Source of the DNA: Phragmites australis
Taxonomy: Eukaryota; Streptophyta; Magnoliopsida; Poales; Poaceae
Reading direction: 5' to 3'
DNA length: 64,000 nt
Assembly (NCBI RefSeq): GCF_958298935.1
Contig: NC_084942.1
Span: 5,897,501-5,961,500, forward strand
Shown: piece by piece, positions 1 to 12,179 of the stretch
Layout of the letters: every line of letters starts with the position of its first letter
How positions within the stretch are numbered: position 1 is the first letter of the stretch
Program-made: the position numbers and the translations under genes
The notes under the pieces: model-generated
The model's database searches: none
What the model was told of the DNA's origin: nothing
Seen by the model: the letters and a program-made list of their open reading frames with translations, nothing else

Positions 1-649
1 CATGGTGTCATGTCAACATCTTTTTGTTACCTGATTCTTGTGCTTGTTTTTATCCTTTGGAATTGCTTGGGCACTAGAACGGACAATATCAAACACTGTG
101 GTCTATTAACCAGGATTAGGACTTCTTTACCAAGTTGGTCATTTTGGCTTACATCCTTTTGTTGATGATTTTAATCTGCACTGAATGTGTTTCACTTTTG
201 AAGTTTCTACATATATAGAAACCATTGTATTTTACTGCGAGTCAAAATCAAAATTGATAACCCTAATTCACTTGATTAGCACCTCTCTCCTCTACTCCTG
301 AGGTTAGCGCACACGCAGAGCAAGGAAAGCAAGCACTGTACACAAGATAACACTGTTTACACAGAGAAGGTAGCAAACTCAGCACTCTCACGCACACGGG
401 AGAGGAGCACAGCGAAAAAGCTAACACACACAGCACAGGCTCTTTGGTCGACGCACGCACAGGCTCTTTGGTCTACGCAGGGACTACAACAGGCTACATT
501 TTTTTTCTCCTCTATTCACTCCTCTCATTAGCCAGCACTCCTTATTTATACACCAATGAGCCTCTAACTGCACTCCTAAACTCATGACCACTCGCCGCAC
601 TAACACAGCCACTAACCACTACATGTTCTCACGCACAGCATGCACCACA
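1..649. other. AT-rich flank, no gene seen
   Basis: No convincing coding region or recognisable element. The part from about 280 is rich in CA and GC short motifs (several CACGCACAGG-like copies near 440-475), which resembles decayed repeat DNA, but I could not assign it to a family. Confidence 0.4.
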
Positions 650-781
650 AACACACCTCTACATGTCTGCATGCAAGCACCACGATCACTTGACCACTTC
701 ACTGTAAACTAACCAAACACACCTATGCATGCCTGCATGCAAGCACCATGATTACTTAACCACTTCACGGTAAACTAACCA
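650..781 (+). repeat. Two-copy tandem repeat, 66-bp period
   Basis: A block starting AAACACACCT and running through GCATGCAAGCACCA to TAAACTAACC occurs twice in direct tandem (about 650-715 and 716-781) with about ten differences. It is noncoding. Its origin is unknown; replication slippage or a local duplication would both explain it. Confidence 0.75.
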
Positions 782-1121
782 AATCAAGATTATGGCTAAC
801 AAAAATGAATTGCTCTATGCTGAGTCATGTACTACAAATTTGGAACAAATTTGCGAAAACTAAAAATATGGATATAATGTACTTTAGTATTGAGTGTATC
901 TATTATTGCTTATGACATGCTCTACTTCAGTTGGCAAGGCACATGACTATGCGGATCAGCTTGTATGTGAGCTAGTGTATTTTATAAGGCAAAATTCTTC
1001 TCTGCCAATTTCCAGCCTGGTTTCTCAGGGTTTGTTTGCTCATGCGCATCAACTGGATGGGGTGGCATGGCAAACAGATTTTTTTTTCATAAATAGAGGA
1101 TTCTTTAAGGTTAGGCAGGTG
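782..1121. other. Unassigned sequence left of hAT element
   Basis: A short open frame runs from 894 into the hAT element (TSVGKAHDYADQLVCEL and so on), but I recognise no domain and it has no visible partner exon. I treat it as noncoding or as a relic. Confidence 0.3.
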
Positions 1122-1129
1122 GATTCCAT

Positions 1130-2301
1130 CAGGGTTCCAAAAACCGACAGTTACCGAGAAAAAATCGCGATAACCGGCTATCTCGGTCCGGCTTGGTTTC
1201 AGAAACCGAACGGTAACCGAATTTGAATTCAAAAAATTTGAAAAAATCAAAAAATCAAAAACAAATCTTTAAAAAAACTAGACACAATTCTAAGACATTC
1301 TGTGAAAAAAAATTCAAAAATAATATCGTTTGCATCATATTCTATAGGGAGGAAGTTTGAAAAAAAATGAAAAATGTTGAAGCGTGTGGCTCAGTTATTA
1401 ACTCATGTTAAGGAAAAATTTAACATGCAAATACATTTTTTTTGTGTAGAAAGTATCTTAAGAGGATCTTTAAAATTGATTTCACTTTATTTAGAGCTTT
1501 ATTAATTTCTCTATGATTTTTACAAAGTTCACAAGCATAAAGTGAATATATTAAGAAACAGCATTGTAATTAACTTTTTCATGTCTACTATTATTTTTCC
1601 TACGTAAATAATAGTATAAATAAACTAATAAAAGTGGTTTCACTAATTTTTGAGGTGTGATGGGTCAGTTATGAATTAATCTAGTCGCAACACATTTACA
1701 CAATCCTGCATGTTACAATAACTAATTCATGAGTTCATTTATTTTTAAAAGACATAGGATCATGTAAGAAGACTAAAAAAATTAGTTTCATGATTTTTGG
1801 ATTAGCAAAGTGTAAACTATGCATTTAACTTGGTTTAACAAATACATTTTCTCACAGAAAATTTTGAACTTTTTTATGAGTATAAATACTTTTATCATGT
1901 AGATCATGTTATAACGAAACCAACAAAATTTGTTTCACTAGATTTGAAGCTCAGATGAATTAGTTATTAATTTTACAAGATTAAAATAATTTTTAGGTTT
2001 TTTGTTGAACGTCCCTGAAAATCGAGAAAACCGTTCAATAAATCGAGAAAACCGCTCGATAAATCAAGAAAACCGAGCGATAAATCAAGAAAACTGAGCG
2101 GTTACTGATAATACGAAAAATTTGAAAAAACCGCTCGATAAATCGCAAAAACCGCTCAGTAACCGGTCAATTCGACCGGTTACCGAGCGGGTAAAATCAC
2201 GATTTTCCCCCAAATTTCAAATTTTTTCAAATAAATTTTATCCGAATTTTTTTGAATTTTCATCCGGTTACCGTGGTAACCGGTCGGTAACCAAAACCTT
2301 G
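1130..2301. mobile_element. Non-autonomous hAT-like DNA transposon
   Basis: A 1172-bp element is bounded by imperfect terminal inverted repeats, CAGGGTTCCAAAAACCG at the left and the complement of CAAGGTTTTGGTTACCG at the right. It is flanked by a perfect 8-bp target duplication, GATTCCAT, at 1122-1129 and 2302-2309. An 8-bp duplication together with CA(G/A)GG termini is the hAT superfamily signature. The subterminal regions are packed with short ACCG / CGGTAACC motifs, partly inverted, mainly at 1130-1225 and 2020-2300; such motifs are typical transposase binding sites. The middle is AT-rich and has no transposase, so the element needs a source in trans. Confidence 0.85.
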
Positions 2302-2309
2302 GATTCCAT

Positions 2310-3470
2310 ACCATGGTAAGTTGTTCAGTTCCAGTGGCCCAGGAGTCTGTTGGAATGTCATCACCCAAACGAAGAAACCAAGTATCCAACCACTGGACAA
2401 TTGTCTCTTGCTGACTTGACTGGTGTTGCCACTTCTGTGATCACAGCCTTCTTGATATGAGCAGAGTAGTCCTTAAAAATCTGAGCTCAGAATTGCCTTC
2501 TTGAGATGTACTAATACTTGGAATTGATTTTCTAAAGTGATTTGGGCTCAGATTTAGAGCCCCAGTTCCGTGCGTCATAAGGCCAGATAAGATTGTTCGC
2601 AAGTGGCTGTGAAACTGACGAAGTCTTATGAGGATATGCCAGCTTTCACTTGGCAGCATTGGTGCTGGTAATAGGAATTAAGGAATTTTAAATTGGACTT
2701 GATTTTTTTAACCGATTTTGGACTTGATATTGGACTGGCTTTGGGATGTGAAATAGTAGGTCTTTTTTATCCAGTTATCTGCCAGTTAATCGTGTCCTTG
2801 TATTTTCCTAGAAACACTTGGTATGACTGGCTTCCTTTTACGATGAAATTGACATTTCAAATCAGTATCATTGCCATCTTTGTCAAGAAAATTGTCATTT
2901 TAACTTAGTATATGAGACATGAGATATGTCAAATATTGTTTTTTGGATGTCTCGCTCAACCTAGTCACTGAAAAATCTTAATGACACTAGATGTAACAAG
3001 ATAATTTACTGGATTCTTCGACTTTACAGATTAAACCAAAAAGAAAGACATACAGCAGCAAGTAAAAAATAACTAATGGGTCTGCTTAGCAACACTTTCA
3101 GTGGGCTCTCCTCTAAAACAAGGTTGGGTGGGATTAATAACATAATTCGAAATCAATAGCAAAGGCAGACAACAGCTAAGGCAAAAACCATTATTTTCAA
3201 AAATTATAAAAAAATCTTATAGCTAGTTTGTGGTTGATGTGCAATAGTTAAGCTGATTAAAAAAATTGTTGAAAAAACATCATATTTTAGTACCTCATGT
3301 TGAAGTTTAACATATTCATTTCTTGTAACTGCTGTGTCATTTGTTGTTTTTCTCCCTTGAGAGGATGAAAAATATATCAGATATGATTTGTGGCAAAACG
3401 ATCTCTTTTTTCCCTACACAATGAAGAATAAACATTTGAATTTGGCATTGTTAAAGCAATTTGGTAAACA
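2310..3470. other. No gene or element recognised
   Basis: Ordinary AT-rich sequence. The longest open frames (2441-2659 and 2693-2908) have no recognisable domain and no supporting splice context. Confidence 0.4.
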
Positions 3471-3479
3471 TTTGAATTG

Positions 3480-3754
3480 GGACATGTATCCTCTGCAGTA
3501 TTGCAGGGAGCCACTGTTTAAACAGCTCAATGCAGTACTGCACGATCTGGACCGTCTGATGAGAATGCAACAGCCAAGATTTACTGCTACAGTACTCAGA
3601 GCTATAGTACTGACATGTAGCACAGTATCTTCGAATGTTGTGCCAACAGCGATTTTCTATAGTGTTAAGGCAGCTAACTATTCCCCACTGTAGCACCATA
3701 CATAAACGGCTGTTCAAACAATACTCTCTGCAATACTATAAAGGATACGGGTCC
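3480..3754. mobile_element. MULE-type MITE, 275 bp
   Basis: Inverted termini of about 45 bp begin GGACATGTATCC at the left and end GGATACGGGTCC at the right. The arms continue as similar sequence (GTATTGCAG and GTTTAAACAGC against GTATTGCAG and GTTTGAACAGC). A perfect 9-bp target duplication, TTTGAATTG, lies at 3471-3479 and 3755-3763. A 9-bp duplication with long inverted termini points to the Mutator superfamily. It has no coding capacity; the open frames crossing it are chance. Confidence 0.88.
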
Positions 3755-3763
3755 TTTGAATTG

Positions 3764-4199
3764 GCATGGCCCAAGACTTTACAAGATTCCTTTTAGCAAA
3801 TGCGCGCATGGGTGGCGCCAATTCCTTCCCTTCTTTCTCTATGACATGTGGGCCAATCATCAGTAGTCCAAATTTTGGCTCACCCATACCTGGCTATTCT
3901 TTAGTTTGGGACCAAAATGTTAATTTGGCTGCAGCTATGATTTGGTCATGAAAAAAAAATCGGTAGGGCAAGTTGAGTCACGATCCAAACAAAGCCCTAC
4001 ATTAGTTCATTTCCATGATGTTTTGGTTTGCTTGTTTGCTACCCTGTGCTTGAAATCAATATTTTTTGTGCATTTGCTAATCGATTGGTACCGGTCGGAG
4101 AGCACATGCGACTAATCAATACTAACCATTAACAATACCACTTCTGAAAATCAATTACCAGATTTTTTTAATAAAGAAAAAGTTCTGACTTTTTTATCA
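3764..4199. other. Unassigned gap before LINE
   Basis: AT-rich sequence. An open frame at 3766-3951 has no recognisable domain. A-rich and T-rich runs after about 4160 may belong to the 3' tail of the LINE. Confidence 0.35.
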
Positions 4200-7100
4200 A
4201 CCGATGCATACAGCTTGCGTTCATTATTACAACATTTTATCGGAAAAAAAGAGAAAAAAAACCTTAACCACATATCCTATAGTTGTATGGCCATTCATTC
4301 TTAGTGAAGAATTATTTTGTCACCACCTCCAAATAATGACATGTCTTCAGAATATCTTCTCTTTGTATTTCTTTTTGTAGCGACCTCTAGAAACGCAACA
4401 AATAGGTTTCACTGAAAATTACCTACATTAAAGTCATATTAGATTTTTTATTGAAAATAATATTATTACGATAGAGACATATAGACCAAAAGATGACTAC
4501 TACCCCTACTAGAACCCAGGATTTAGTATTATCTCCCTCATTCCTTAGCCAATTACCCATTATGTGGCCCATACTGTTAGGTTTCTGTATTTCCAAGGTA
4601 ATAGTGATTATGTGCCAAATGGACCTAGCAAGATAACACTCGAAGAATAAATGATGTATGTTTTCATTGTGGTTGCAGAATACACTTTAAGCTACCATTT
4701 CAATTTCTTTTGGCCAAATTATCATTGGTCAAAATAACTCCTCTATATAAATACCACAAGAAAACCTTGATCTTGAGTGGGAGCTTAAGCTTCTATAGTC
4801 CTTTTATTGGGACGAATATGGCTTGTGTCATTATATGTTTGTACATGGAATGAACGAAAATTTAGCATTCGCATGCAAACCCCAATTAAAGGTGTCTCGG
4901 CCATCTCCTAAATGAACATGAACCAGTTTGGTCACCATATTATGCTAAGTAATTTATTTATCCCCAATGATTGGTCCACAAAACGAGAGGTTTAGCATTG
5001 TGGAACTCATAACTTCTACCACCGAGGATTGTTTCCTTCTAATCACATTATACATCAAAGGATACTGTTCACTCAGAGGGGTATTACTCAACCAAGTGTC
5101 ATTCTAGAATCTAGTTGGCAGCCATCCTTAATCTGGAAAGATCCGCATATGAGGAATTCGTCTTTCACTTTCATGAGTCCAGTCCAGAACTAAGAATCTC
5201 CTGGTTTTCCCTCAACCTGAGTAAGAGATATGCCGCCTAGGTATTTATTTCTTAGCATTTGTTGCCAGACCCCATCCTCATTAAGTAATCTAAAAAGTCA
5301 CTTGCTAAGAAGACAAATATTCTTAACCGAGAGATTAGTGATGCCTAATCCACCTTGATCTTTAGGTTGGGATATGATGTCCCATCTAGCAAGTCGATAC
5401 TTCTTTTTGAAGTTTTTCCTTGCTAAAAAAACTAGGACCGAAGATAATCCAGTCTTTTTAGCACACACTGGGGGACTTTAAAGAAGGACATCATGAAAAT
5501 GGGGAGACAGCTTAGTACTGAGTTTAGAAGTATTAATCAACCTCTAACGGACATAAGTATCCCCATACAAATAATTGTGTGTATTGATTTTCACATTATT
5601 TATCAGCCCCATAGCAAAAGATCTCACTTTTATGAAATTTGATCTTAAACCCAGATAATTGTTCAAACACACATAGCAATAGTTTCATATTTTTTGCTTG
5701 TTTAAGGTTATGATCCATGAAAATGATGGTGTTATCTACATATTACAGAATAGATGGACCATCATCAATTAAGTGTTGAACAACTCCAGTGATTTGTCCA
5801 TCCATTTTTGCTCTAGATACTAAAATTGTAAGCATATCGGCTACAATATTGAAAAGGATGGGCGATAGGGGGTCTCTTGTCGCAGACCTTTTTGTGTTTG
5901 GAAATAAGGTCCAATATCATTATTAACTTTAATCCCTACATGGCCCCCAAACACAAAGCTTTGTATCCAGTCACACCATTGTGCTGAAAAACCTTTCATT
6001 CTCAATGTCTGCTGGAGAAAGGGTCATTTAACCTTGTTATATGCTTTTTCGAAATTAATTTTCAGGTTCACACCATTTTGTTTTTTCCTACGCAACTTAT
6101 AAATGGTCTCATGAAGAATTATCACTCATTCCATTATGTTTCGACCAGATATGAATGTAGTTTGTGAGGGGCTAATTACTTTTTCAGCAACTGTACCAAT
6201 CCGATTTGTAGCAACTTTAGTAAAAAATTTATAGCTGACATTAAGGAGGCAAATTGGATGATATTCTTGAATTTTCAATGTACCACTCGTTTTAGGAATC
6301 AGGGTAATGACACCGAAGTTTGGGCTGAAAATAGATAATTGCCCTTGGTGAAAATATTTGAATAATGCCATTAGATCGTCTTTGATGACTTCCCAGAACA
6401 CCTAGTAGAATTCAGCAGGAAAGCCATAAGGGCCTGGAGCTTTATTATGCTTCATTTAGAAAATTTCCCTCTTTACCTCCACCTCTATGAAAGGAGTGGT
6501 AAGGATCTCATTTTCTCTATCACTTACTTGTGGAATATCACTAGTTAGTAATTTGTCCATCGCAAAATTATTATGCTCCAACTTTTCAAAAAGGCATTTT
6601 ATAATGTTTTGTGATATATTTCTTAAGATTGGCCTCTCCAATTACAAGTCTATTCTCCCGTTCTAATTTGTATATTCTTGTCTTTCTATGTTTCTCATTG
6701 GCCACTAGCTGGAAATACTTGGTATTATTATCTCCCTCTAGCAGCTCTTTAACATTTGCTCTTTGGTACCATTTGAGCTCTTCTTCTCTTAGCAAATGAG
6801 CTAATCATTCATTACGGCAATGCTTCAATGTTATCTTATTAGGCATTAAAGGATTATTTTCTGCCCTTTTATCTAGCTCATCTATCATTATATTGAGTTA
6901 TTGTTTTTCCTTCTTGAGAATGCCAGAAGTATGTTTGGCCCAATCTCTCAAGTATTGTCGAATAGTTCTATTTTTTTTTTTTTGCCATCTTTCAAAGGCA
7001 TTGTCCCCTCTATTCTCATTTTGCCAAACGTTGGTCACCATTTCAACAAAACCGTCATGAATCAACCACCTTAATTTGAATTGGAATAGGGGTTGTGTAC

Positions 7101-7440
7101 CATAACAGAGATTATTCCTAGTGCTAAGTAAAAGAGGGGTGTGGTCAGATCGGGATCGATCAAGTGCCTTGATCTTGACCTTTGGGTACTTGGATTCCCA
7201 CTCAGTGCTCATGAGAACTCGATCAAGTTTCTCAAAGGTTGATGGATCTAGTTCATTTGCCATGTATATCATCTCCCAATCATGTCAATCTCCCATAAAT
7301 CCAACATGTCAATTATCGCATTGAGTAAACAGGGCCACCGAGAATCGAAATTGTCATTATTTTTATCCTCAGGATGTCACATAATGTCGAAATCCCCCCT
7401 CTATGTTACTAGGTGATTTAGCTACCACAGATGAACGATC
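4200..7440 (-). pseudogene. Decayed LINE (non-LTR retrotransposon), L1-type
   Basis: Read on the minus strand, pieces of one LINE ORF2 appear in the expected order. 7440-6900 encodes the end of the endonuclease (KLDRVLMSTEWE, then SDHTPLLL). 6795-6586 encodes the linker before the reverse transcriptase (MLREEELKWYQRANVK, LLEGDNNTKYF). 6401-6126 encodes reverse-transcriptase motifs (GVITLIPK, HPICLLNVSYKFFTKV, ISGRNIME). Around 4710-4590 the translation gives CIFCNHNENIHHLFFECYLA, the zinc-binding zf-RVT domain found at the end of plant LINEs. Many stops and frameshifts separate the pieces and the YxDD region is not intact, so it is dead. The ORF1 and 5' part are missing, as is usual for 5'-truncated LINEs. 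Both end points are approximate. Confidence 0.85.
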
Positions 7441-8035
7441 TACTTCTATGTTTGTTAGAGCAAGAGTTCGTCTTGCCCCAGCAAGTACGGCGAGAGTTTC
7501 TTCTAAGGAGGAGACTCAAGCTTGGAGACGAAGTTTGAGAGGAAGGAACACCACGAATGTATTAATGGTAGAAAAATGTATCACTCTGGGAGGAGTATCA
7601 CAGCGTGACTTTGTGTGTTTTCACCTTTGTATCTTTTTTTGCTGTCTTGCCCGTCCCCCCCCCCCCTCCAAGAGGACGATGGCCTCCTATTTTTAGGGCT
7701 GTGCGTATCTTAGCGTACAAGTTATAATAATGTACAAATATTCGGGATCTGACCGAATTACTGGGTCTTATCCCGAATAACTACCTTCTACCCTATCGGG
7801 GAGATAAATATCCACCGTGGTAATTATCGTGGTACCTGCCCCGTGAAGGGGGCGAGCCGATTGCCAACTGCGGCCCGACGCCGCATTGTCAGGGGTGTCA
7901 GAGCGGTCTCCATCATGCCGGGGTGTCAGAGCGGCGTCCACTAGCCTAGGTATTTAATGCCGGTCACCTCCTCGTAGGCAAAGTGCGACTGGTGCTTCCC
8001 TTTTGGTAGATCTTTCCTGAGGCTTGATAACTCAC
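7441..8035. other. Unassigned region next to LINE
   Basis: An open frame (7403-7696) has no recognisable domain. A C-homopolymer run is present near 7657-7668. From about 7720 the base composition changes (CCGAATTACTGGG, GGGGAGATAAATA), suggesting the start of a decayed LTR-like repeat, but no boundary is visible. Confidence 0.3.
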
Positions 8036-8270
8036 CTAGTAGCCTCCGGGAAGCCGGCCCAGGCAACGGGAGGTCGAGGCCTCGGGAGACTGAGCCTTTA
8101 GGAGGCGGGACTCCGGAGGGCCAGGGCTTCGGGAGGCCGAGGCCTTAGAGACCGAGCCTTCGGGAGGCAGGGCTCCGGAAGGCCAAGGCTCTAGAAGGCG
8201 GAGGCTTCGGGGGACCGAGCCTTTGGGGGGCTGAGCCTTTGGGAGGCTGAGCCTTCGGGAACATTTGTGT
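8036..8270 (+). repeat. GC-rich degenerate tandem repeat
   Basis: Repeated CGGGAGGC / GAGCCTTCGGGAGG / GGGCTCCGG words with a spacing of roughly 25-30 bp. The run resembles, on the opposite strand, the repeat near 28.86-29.1 kb, so both may come from LTRs of one family. The spacing is irregular. Confidence 0.6.
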
Positions 8271-9039
8271 ACTCTTGGTGCTTGCTGGCACCTAGACGGA
8301 TTGGTGGCAGTGTTGTCTTGTGAGACCCTTCAAGGAGGTTATGGGGCAGCTGCAAGCTTTGTGAGTGAGAGGAGTGTCCCGTGCCTGAGCGGAAAATCAC
8401 TGTCATAGTGAAGACGACAGTGAGCAGCTAGAGTAAGGTCAAGTACGAGATCCACCGGTGTATGGGAAGCTCTAACAGCAAACACTGTGGAGTTATTTGA
8501 CCGGAGAGCTTAACCCATGCAAGGGTCTCAAATATTGACTAGAGGTAAGCGACAACTCATCTAAACACGGAAAAAAGTTATTGTGCTGAGTTTGCTCTTT
8601 AGCGGAGCCAATATTTTAGAGATAGGTGTTCGGAATCATCGATATGACACAGAAGCATCATTTCATATAAAAAATAAAGGTTTACAAGGTTTATAATCAC
8701 AAATATCAAAGTACAAATAGTCCCATAGAGCAAAGTGATCTGAAAAAATACAAAATAATGAGGAAGAAATTATAATCTAACACGGCTGGATTTTAACATG
8801 GAGGTTCATATGGGCTAGAGAACAAAATTTACATCAAAACTATCACTGCTATAAAATCATGGATGTAATATAATCCTGTTTTTCTCTCCAAAAGTTATGG
8901 ATGTTCAACTAAATACCCTTGACCCAATGTAGCTTTGCCCATGTCACTCTCTAACTCATTTACATTACACACTTATTTATTGTATCATTTAATTTTTGTA
9001 TTTATCTTTCTTGGAATTGCATATGTAGTTGCTAGGATT
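8271..9039. other. No gene seen
   Basis: The first part (to about 8640) may still be LTR-derived. The remainder is AT-rich and holds no recognisable feature. Confidence 0.35.
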
Positions 9040-9299
9040 CACTATTTAAGAAACCACCATTAGTGACACTACATTAGTGACGACTAACCAGAACACGTCA
9101 CTAATGCACTATTAGAGACGGTTTTAGTGACAACACGTCACTAATGTATGGCTCGAGCTGGGACCCAGTCAAGACCCATCACTAATGAGGGGTCATTATT
9201 GACGGTGTGGGAACGACCTGTCACTAAAGATAGTAGTGTCGGGTCACCTCAAAGCCCATCACTAATAATGGAGTCAGTAGTGAGGGGTAGAGAGGGCAC

Positions 9300-9412
9300 A
9301 TTTGGATTATGATCAGAATCTAGTTTTTACAATCCAGCTGTTTGTTTCAGCTTTTGGATTTTAATTACAATCCAGCTTTTATAATCTGAAACAAACAGGG
9401 TCTAACAATAGC
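9300..9412. repeat. Probable small MITE, inverted-repeat rich
   Basis: The words CAATCCAGCT, TTTGTTTCAG and CTGAAACAAACAG occur in both orientations, so the stretch can fold on itself. The layout resembles short grass MITEs, but I cannot fix a target duplication. Confidence 0.4.
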
Positions 9413-9414
9413 TT

Positions 9415-9595
9415 TAAAATATTTAATTTGAAAACTTTAAAATCATATGTGTAGATTTGTCTTGAAAATACTTTCATAATATCACAAATTTAATAGATTT
9501 TATAAATATATTCTTAAAAAAATAGTAGTCAAGGTTATACATTAGAGACTGTGTTTTATCTAAATTGATATACATTTATGTCTGGAGGGAGTATT
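9415..9595. repeat. Stowaway-like MITE, one end
   Basis: The right end carries the typical Stowaway terminus GGAGGGAGTA. The interior (TAGATTTGTCTTGAAAATACTTTCATAAT) closely resembles the complete Stowaway at 47203-47456. The left terminus is not recognisable, so the element is truncated or badly decayed. Confidence 0.6.
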
Positions 9596-10665
9596 ATGTA
9601 AGAGAGTAAAAACGATTTGGAGTAGGACACTTCGACAGATTCTAATGGAGGAGTTCAGTGTTCTTGTCCAGAGGTCTCATGAACCAACACATCTGAGCAG
9701 AGCACCTCAGAACTCATCAATCACTGATTAGTTTTATTCCCAGGAAATGCCCAAATAAGTACATGACACGGAACTCCAATAATCTATAAACCACCAAGTC
9801 AATTCAGAAGCTTAACAGAGCTACTACAAATATGCACAAGTTGCGTAAAACGAGAAGACTACACACCTGTGTTCCGACTATGATGAAGGGATCTATGTCA
9901 AGAAAGTACGAAAACGGCGAGTACATGCCAAATGATGCATGAATCAATGTAACCTCAAGTTTGTAATATTTCTAATATTCAGTTAAGTCTGAATGCCATG
10001 TGGATTGAAACCCTAAGTTTGAATCTATGAATTTTTATGAATTTAGATGAATTTTCATGAATTTTACTGAATTTAGATGAATTTTCATGAATTTTACAAT
10101 TAAATAGTGCATAATTGTAATTTTACAATTATAAATAAATTCATAAAGAAAATAATTAAATCAGAAAGGGAAAAAATAAATTCTATTCTTAAAAGAAAAT
10201 ATTCTAAAATCCCTCTAAAAGTAATTAGTGACGGATAGTAAACACAATAGTGACGGGTGACAACTATGACCTGTCACTAATATGAAAGTCATTACTGACA
10301 GGTCATAGCTATAATCCATCACTAATCTGCGGTTCTTGGATTAGTCAAGACAACTTCTCGACCAGCAGGTGACCTCAGACCAGTCATTACTTCTTCCGAC
10401 CAGTTATCCTCGTAGAAGTGCTCGAGATTCGACTAATGTCATTACTTCTTTCGACCAGGTATCCTCTGAAAGTCATTAGTGACGGATCATAGCTATAACC
10501 CATCACTAATGTGCGGTTCTTGGATTGGTCGAGATAACCTCCCAACCAGCAGGTGACTTCAGACCAGTCAATACTTCTTCTGACTAGTTATCCTCGTAGA
10601 AGTGCTCGAGATTCAACTAATGTGAAAGTTATTAGTGACAGTGATAGCTATAACCTGTCACTAAT

Positions 10666-11009
10666 GATATGTGCATATATATAATGGGCCCGGAAACCCT
10701 AGCCCTTGATTTCGCATAAGTCCCTCGACGCTCGCTGCTTCCTCCCTGACGTCGCCTCCTCCACAGCCGCCACCTCTCCTCCTTGTCTGTGCCACCCCCA
10801 TCCTCCTCGACACTTGTGGCCCCATCCTCCTCGACAACTCCGCCCACTCCTCCCTCACGCCTGCCGCCCAATGTGCGACGCCACCACTAGGCTCCCCTCT
10901 GTCGATGACGGAGCCCCGACCTTCCCCACGCAGCCAACGACTACGAAACCACCCGGAGAAGGAGCTGGAGCCGGAGAAGGAGCCGAAGCCAGGACGATCA
11001 TTTAACAAG
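10666..11009. other. GC-rich segment, origin unclear
   Basis: An abrupt change to CTCC / CGCC-rich sequence, with open frames of low complexity on both strands and no domain. It could be a captured exon or 5' leader inside the neighbouring transposon; nothing in it proves a gene. Confidence 0.3.
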
Positions 11010-12179
11010 ATGAGAGCTAGCCCACGCATGTCTTTCGACGTGCCGCGTGCTAACCCTCATCTCATCACAACAATCGTAGCCACCGATGATTCAAGCAAAT
11101 CTAATTCCGGCAGTCCCGGTATGTGTGCATTGGTAACTCGCAGAAAAGCTATTACCCACACATACCTCAACAATATGAATACCACAACATGATGAAGAAA
11201 TAGGATTACAAGAAAAACAAGTTGATACAGAAGACAAACCAGAAGGCTCATCTAGCGTTAACTTACAACAAACATCGCAGCAGAAAAACAAAACTAGAGA
11301 AACAAAACCGGTGGCGCCATTTGCCCACAAGGCAACCAACCGAGGCCTAGAGTAGCCGGCACCTAACTCCACTTGAAAAGAAAATAAGCAGTCTGAGTAT
11401 GAAGGTACTCCAAGACTTAATCCATAGTGGATACATATAAATAATCCGACTCTAAGGATTATGTATTTGGTTGTTAGCAATAAAACAGCCACAAGGTTAA
11501 GTAAATTAATTATGCGAAAGCAAACTTGATACAACAGTATGAGCATCTACACTAGAACACCTATACCAATCTATCGTGTAGACATCCAATTGATACATAA
11601 CGTAACTGGAACCAAAATAAACATAATTGTAAATAGAGCCATCGTATCTCACCATAACCAACATACATTCCCAACATACCATCCATCCCAAACATCCCAC
11701 GTTCGTGACTCTACGACCGATACAAATGGACAGAAGCATGCTCAATAACCGAGAGTGCGGCAATTCGAATTGATTTTACGCCCTGCAGGGGATACTCCTG
11801 GACCCACATGACTCGAGGGCCATTCGGGTTTGAGCGACCCGCTAAAGTCCACGTAAGGGGTACTCGTGTCAACCTTTCACAATAAGCTCCAACCGTTTGA
11901 TCATGCGCCGATAGGTGCGGGGTCATCTAGAACTACTACTGAAGCAAACTGGATATCCCAATCGGCCTCTCATGCCCGACACCATCGACTCGCATACCAA
12001 AAAGCCGCAGCTACAAAGGTATTCAGCGCACCCGTCCTATATACGGGTATGTGGCAAGTACGAAAAAGTGCTAAAGCCAACTGCACCAACGGATGGTGCT
12101 TAAACGATGCAATCGATCTACGACATCTAGGCTGCTCTCCTGAACTACCTCGAGGAACTCCTCCGGGGTAGATGATACC
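11010..12179 (-). repeat. Old Tekay-like solo LTR, segment 1 of 3
   Basis: Aligns by eye, with many substitutions, to the first third of the young LTR at 15299-18342. Shared words include CCGG(C/T)AGTCCCGG, GGATACTCCTGGACCCACA, GACCCGCTAA / CACCCGCTAA and GATGA(T/C)ACCCCTA. The left end near 11010 is estimated from that alignment. The segment is cut at 12175-12179 by the Tat solo LTR. Segments 1-3 sum to about 3.0 kb, matching the 3044-bp young LTR, so this was one complete LTR. Confidence 0.75.

Larger units (their letters stand above)
9040..10665. mobile_element. CACTA-like element remnant (subterminal repeat blocks)
   Basis: A possible terminus CACTATTTAAGAAACC lies at 9040. Two blocks, 9058-9290 and 10225-10665, contain many copies of a 10-15 bp word in both orientations (ATTAGTGACGG / CCGTCACTAAT and variants). 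Dense inverted subterminal copies of such a word are typical of grass CACTA transposons. Within the second block a segment of about 110 bp (TGCGGTTCTTGGATT onward) is repeated at about 10331 and 10513, a 182-bp period. The far terminus and the 3-bp duplication are not visible and there is no transposase, so this is a remnant or a non-autonomous derivative. It contains younger insertions. Confidence 0.65.
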
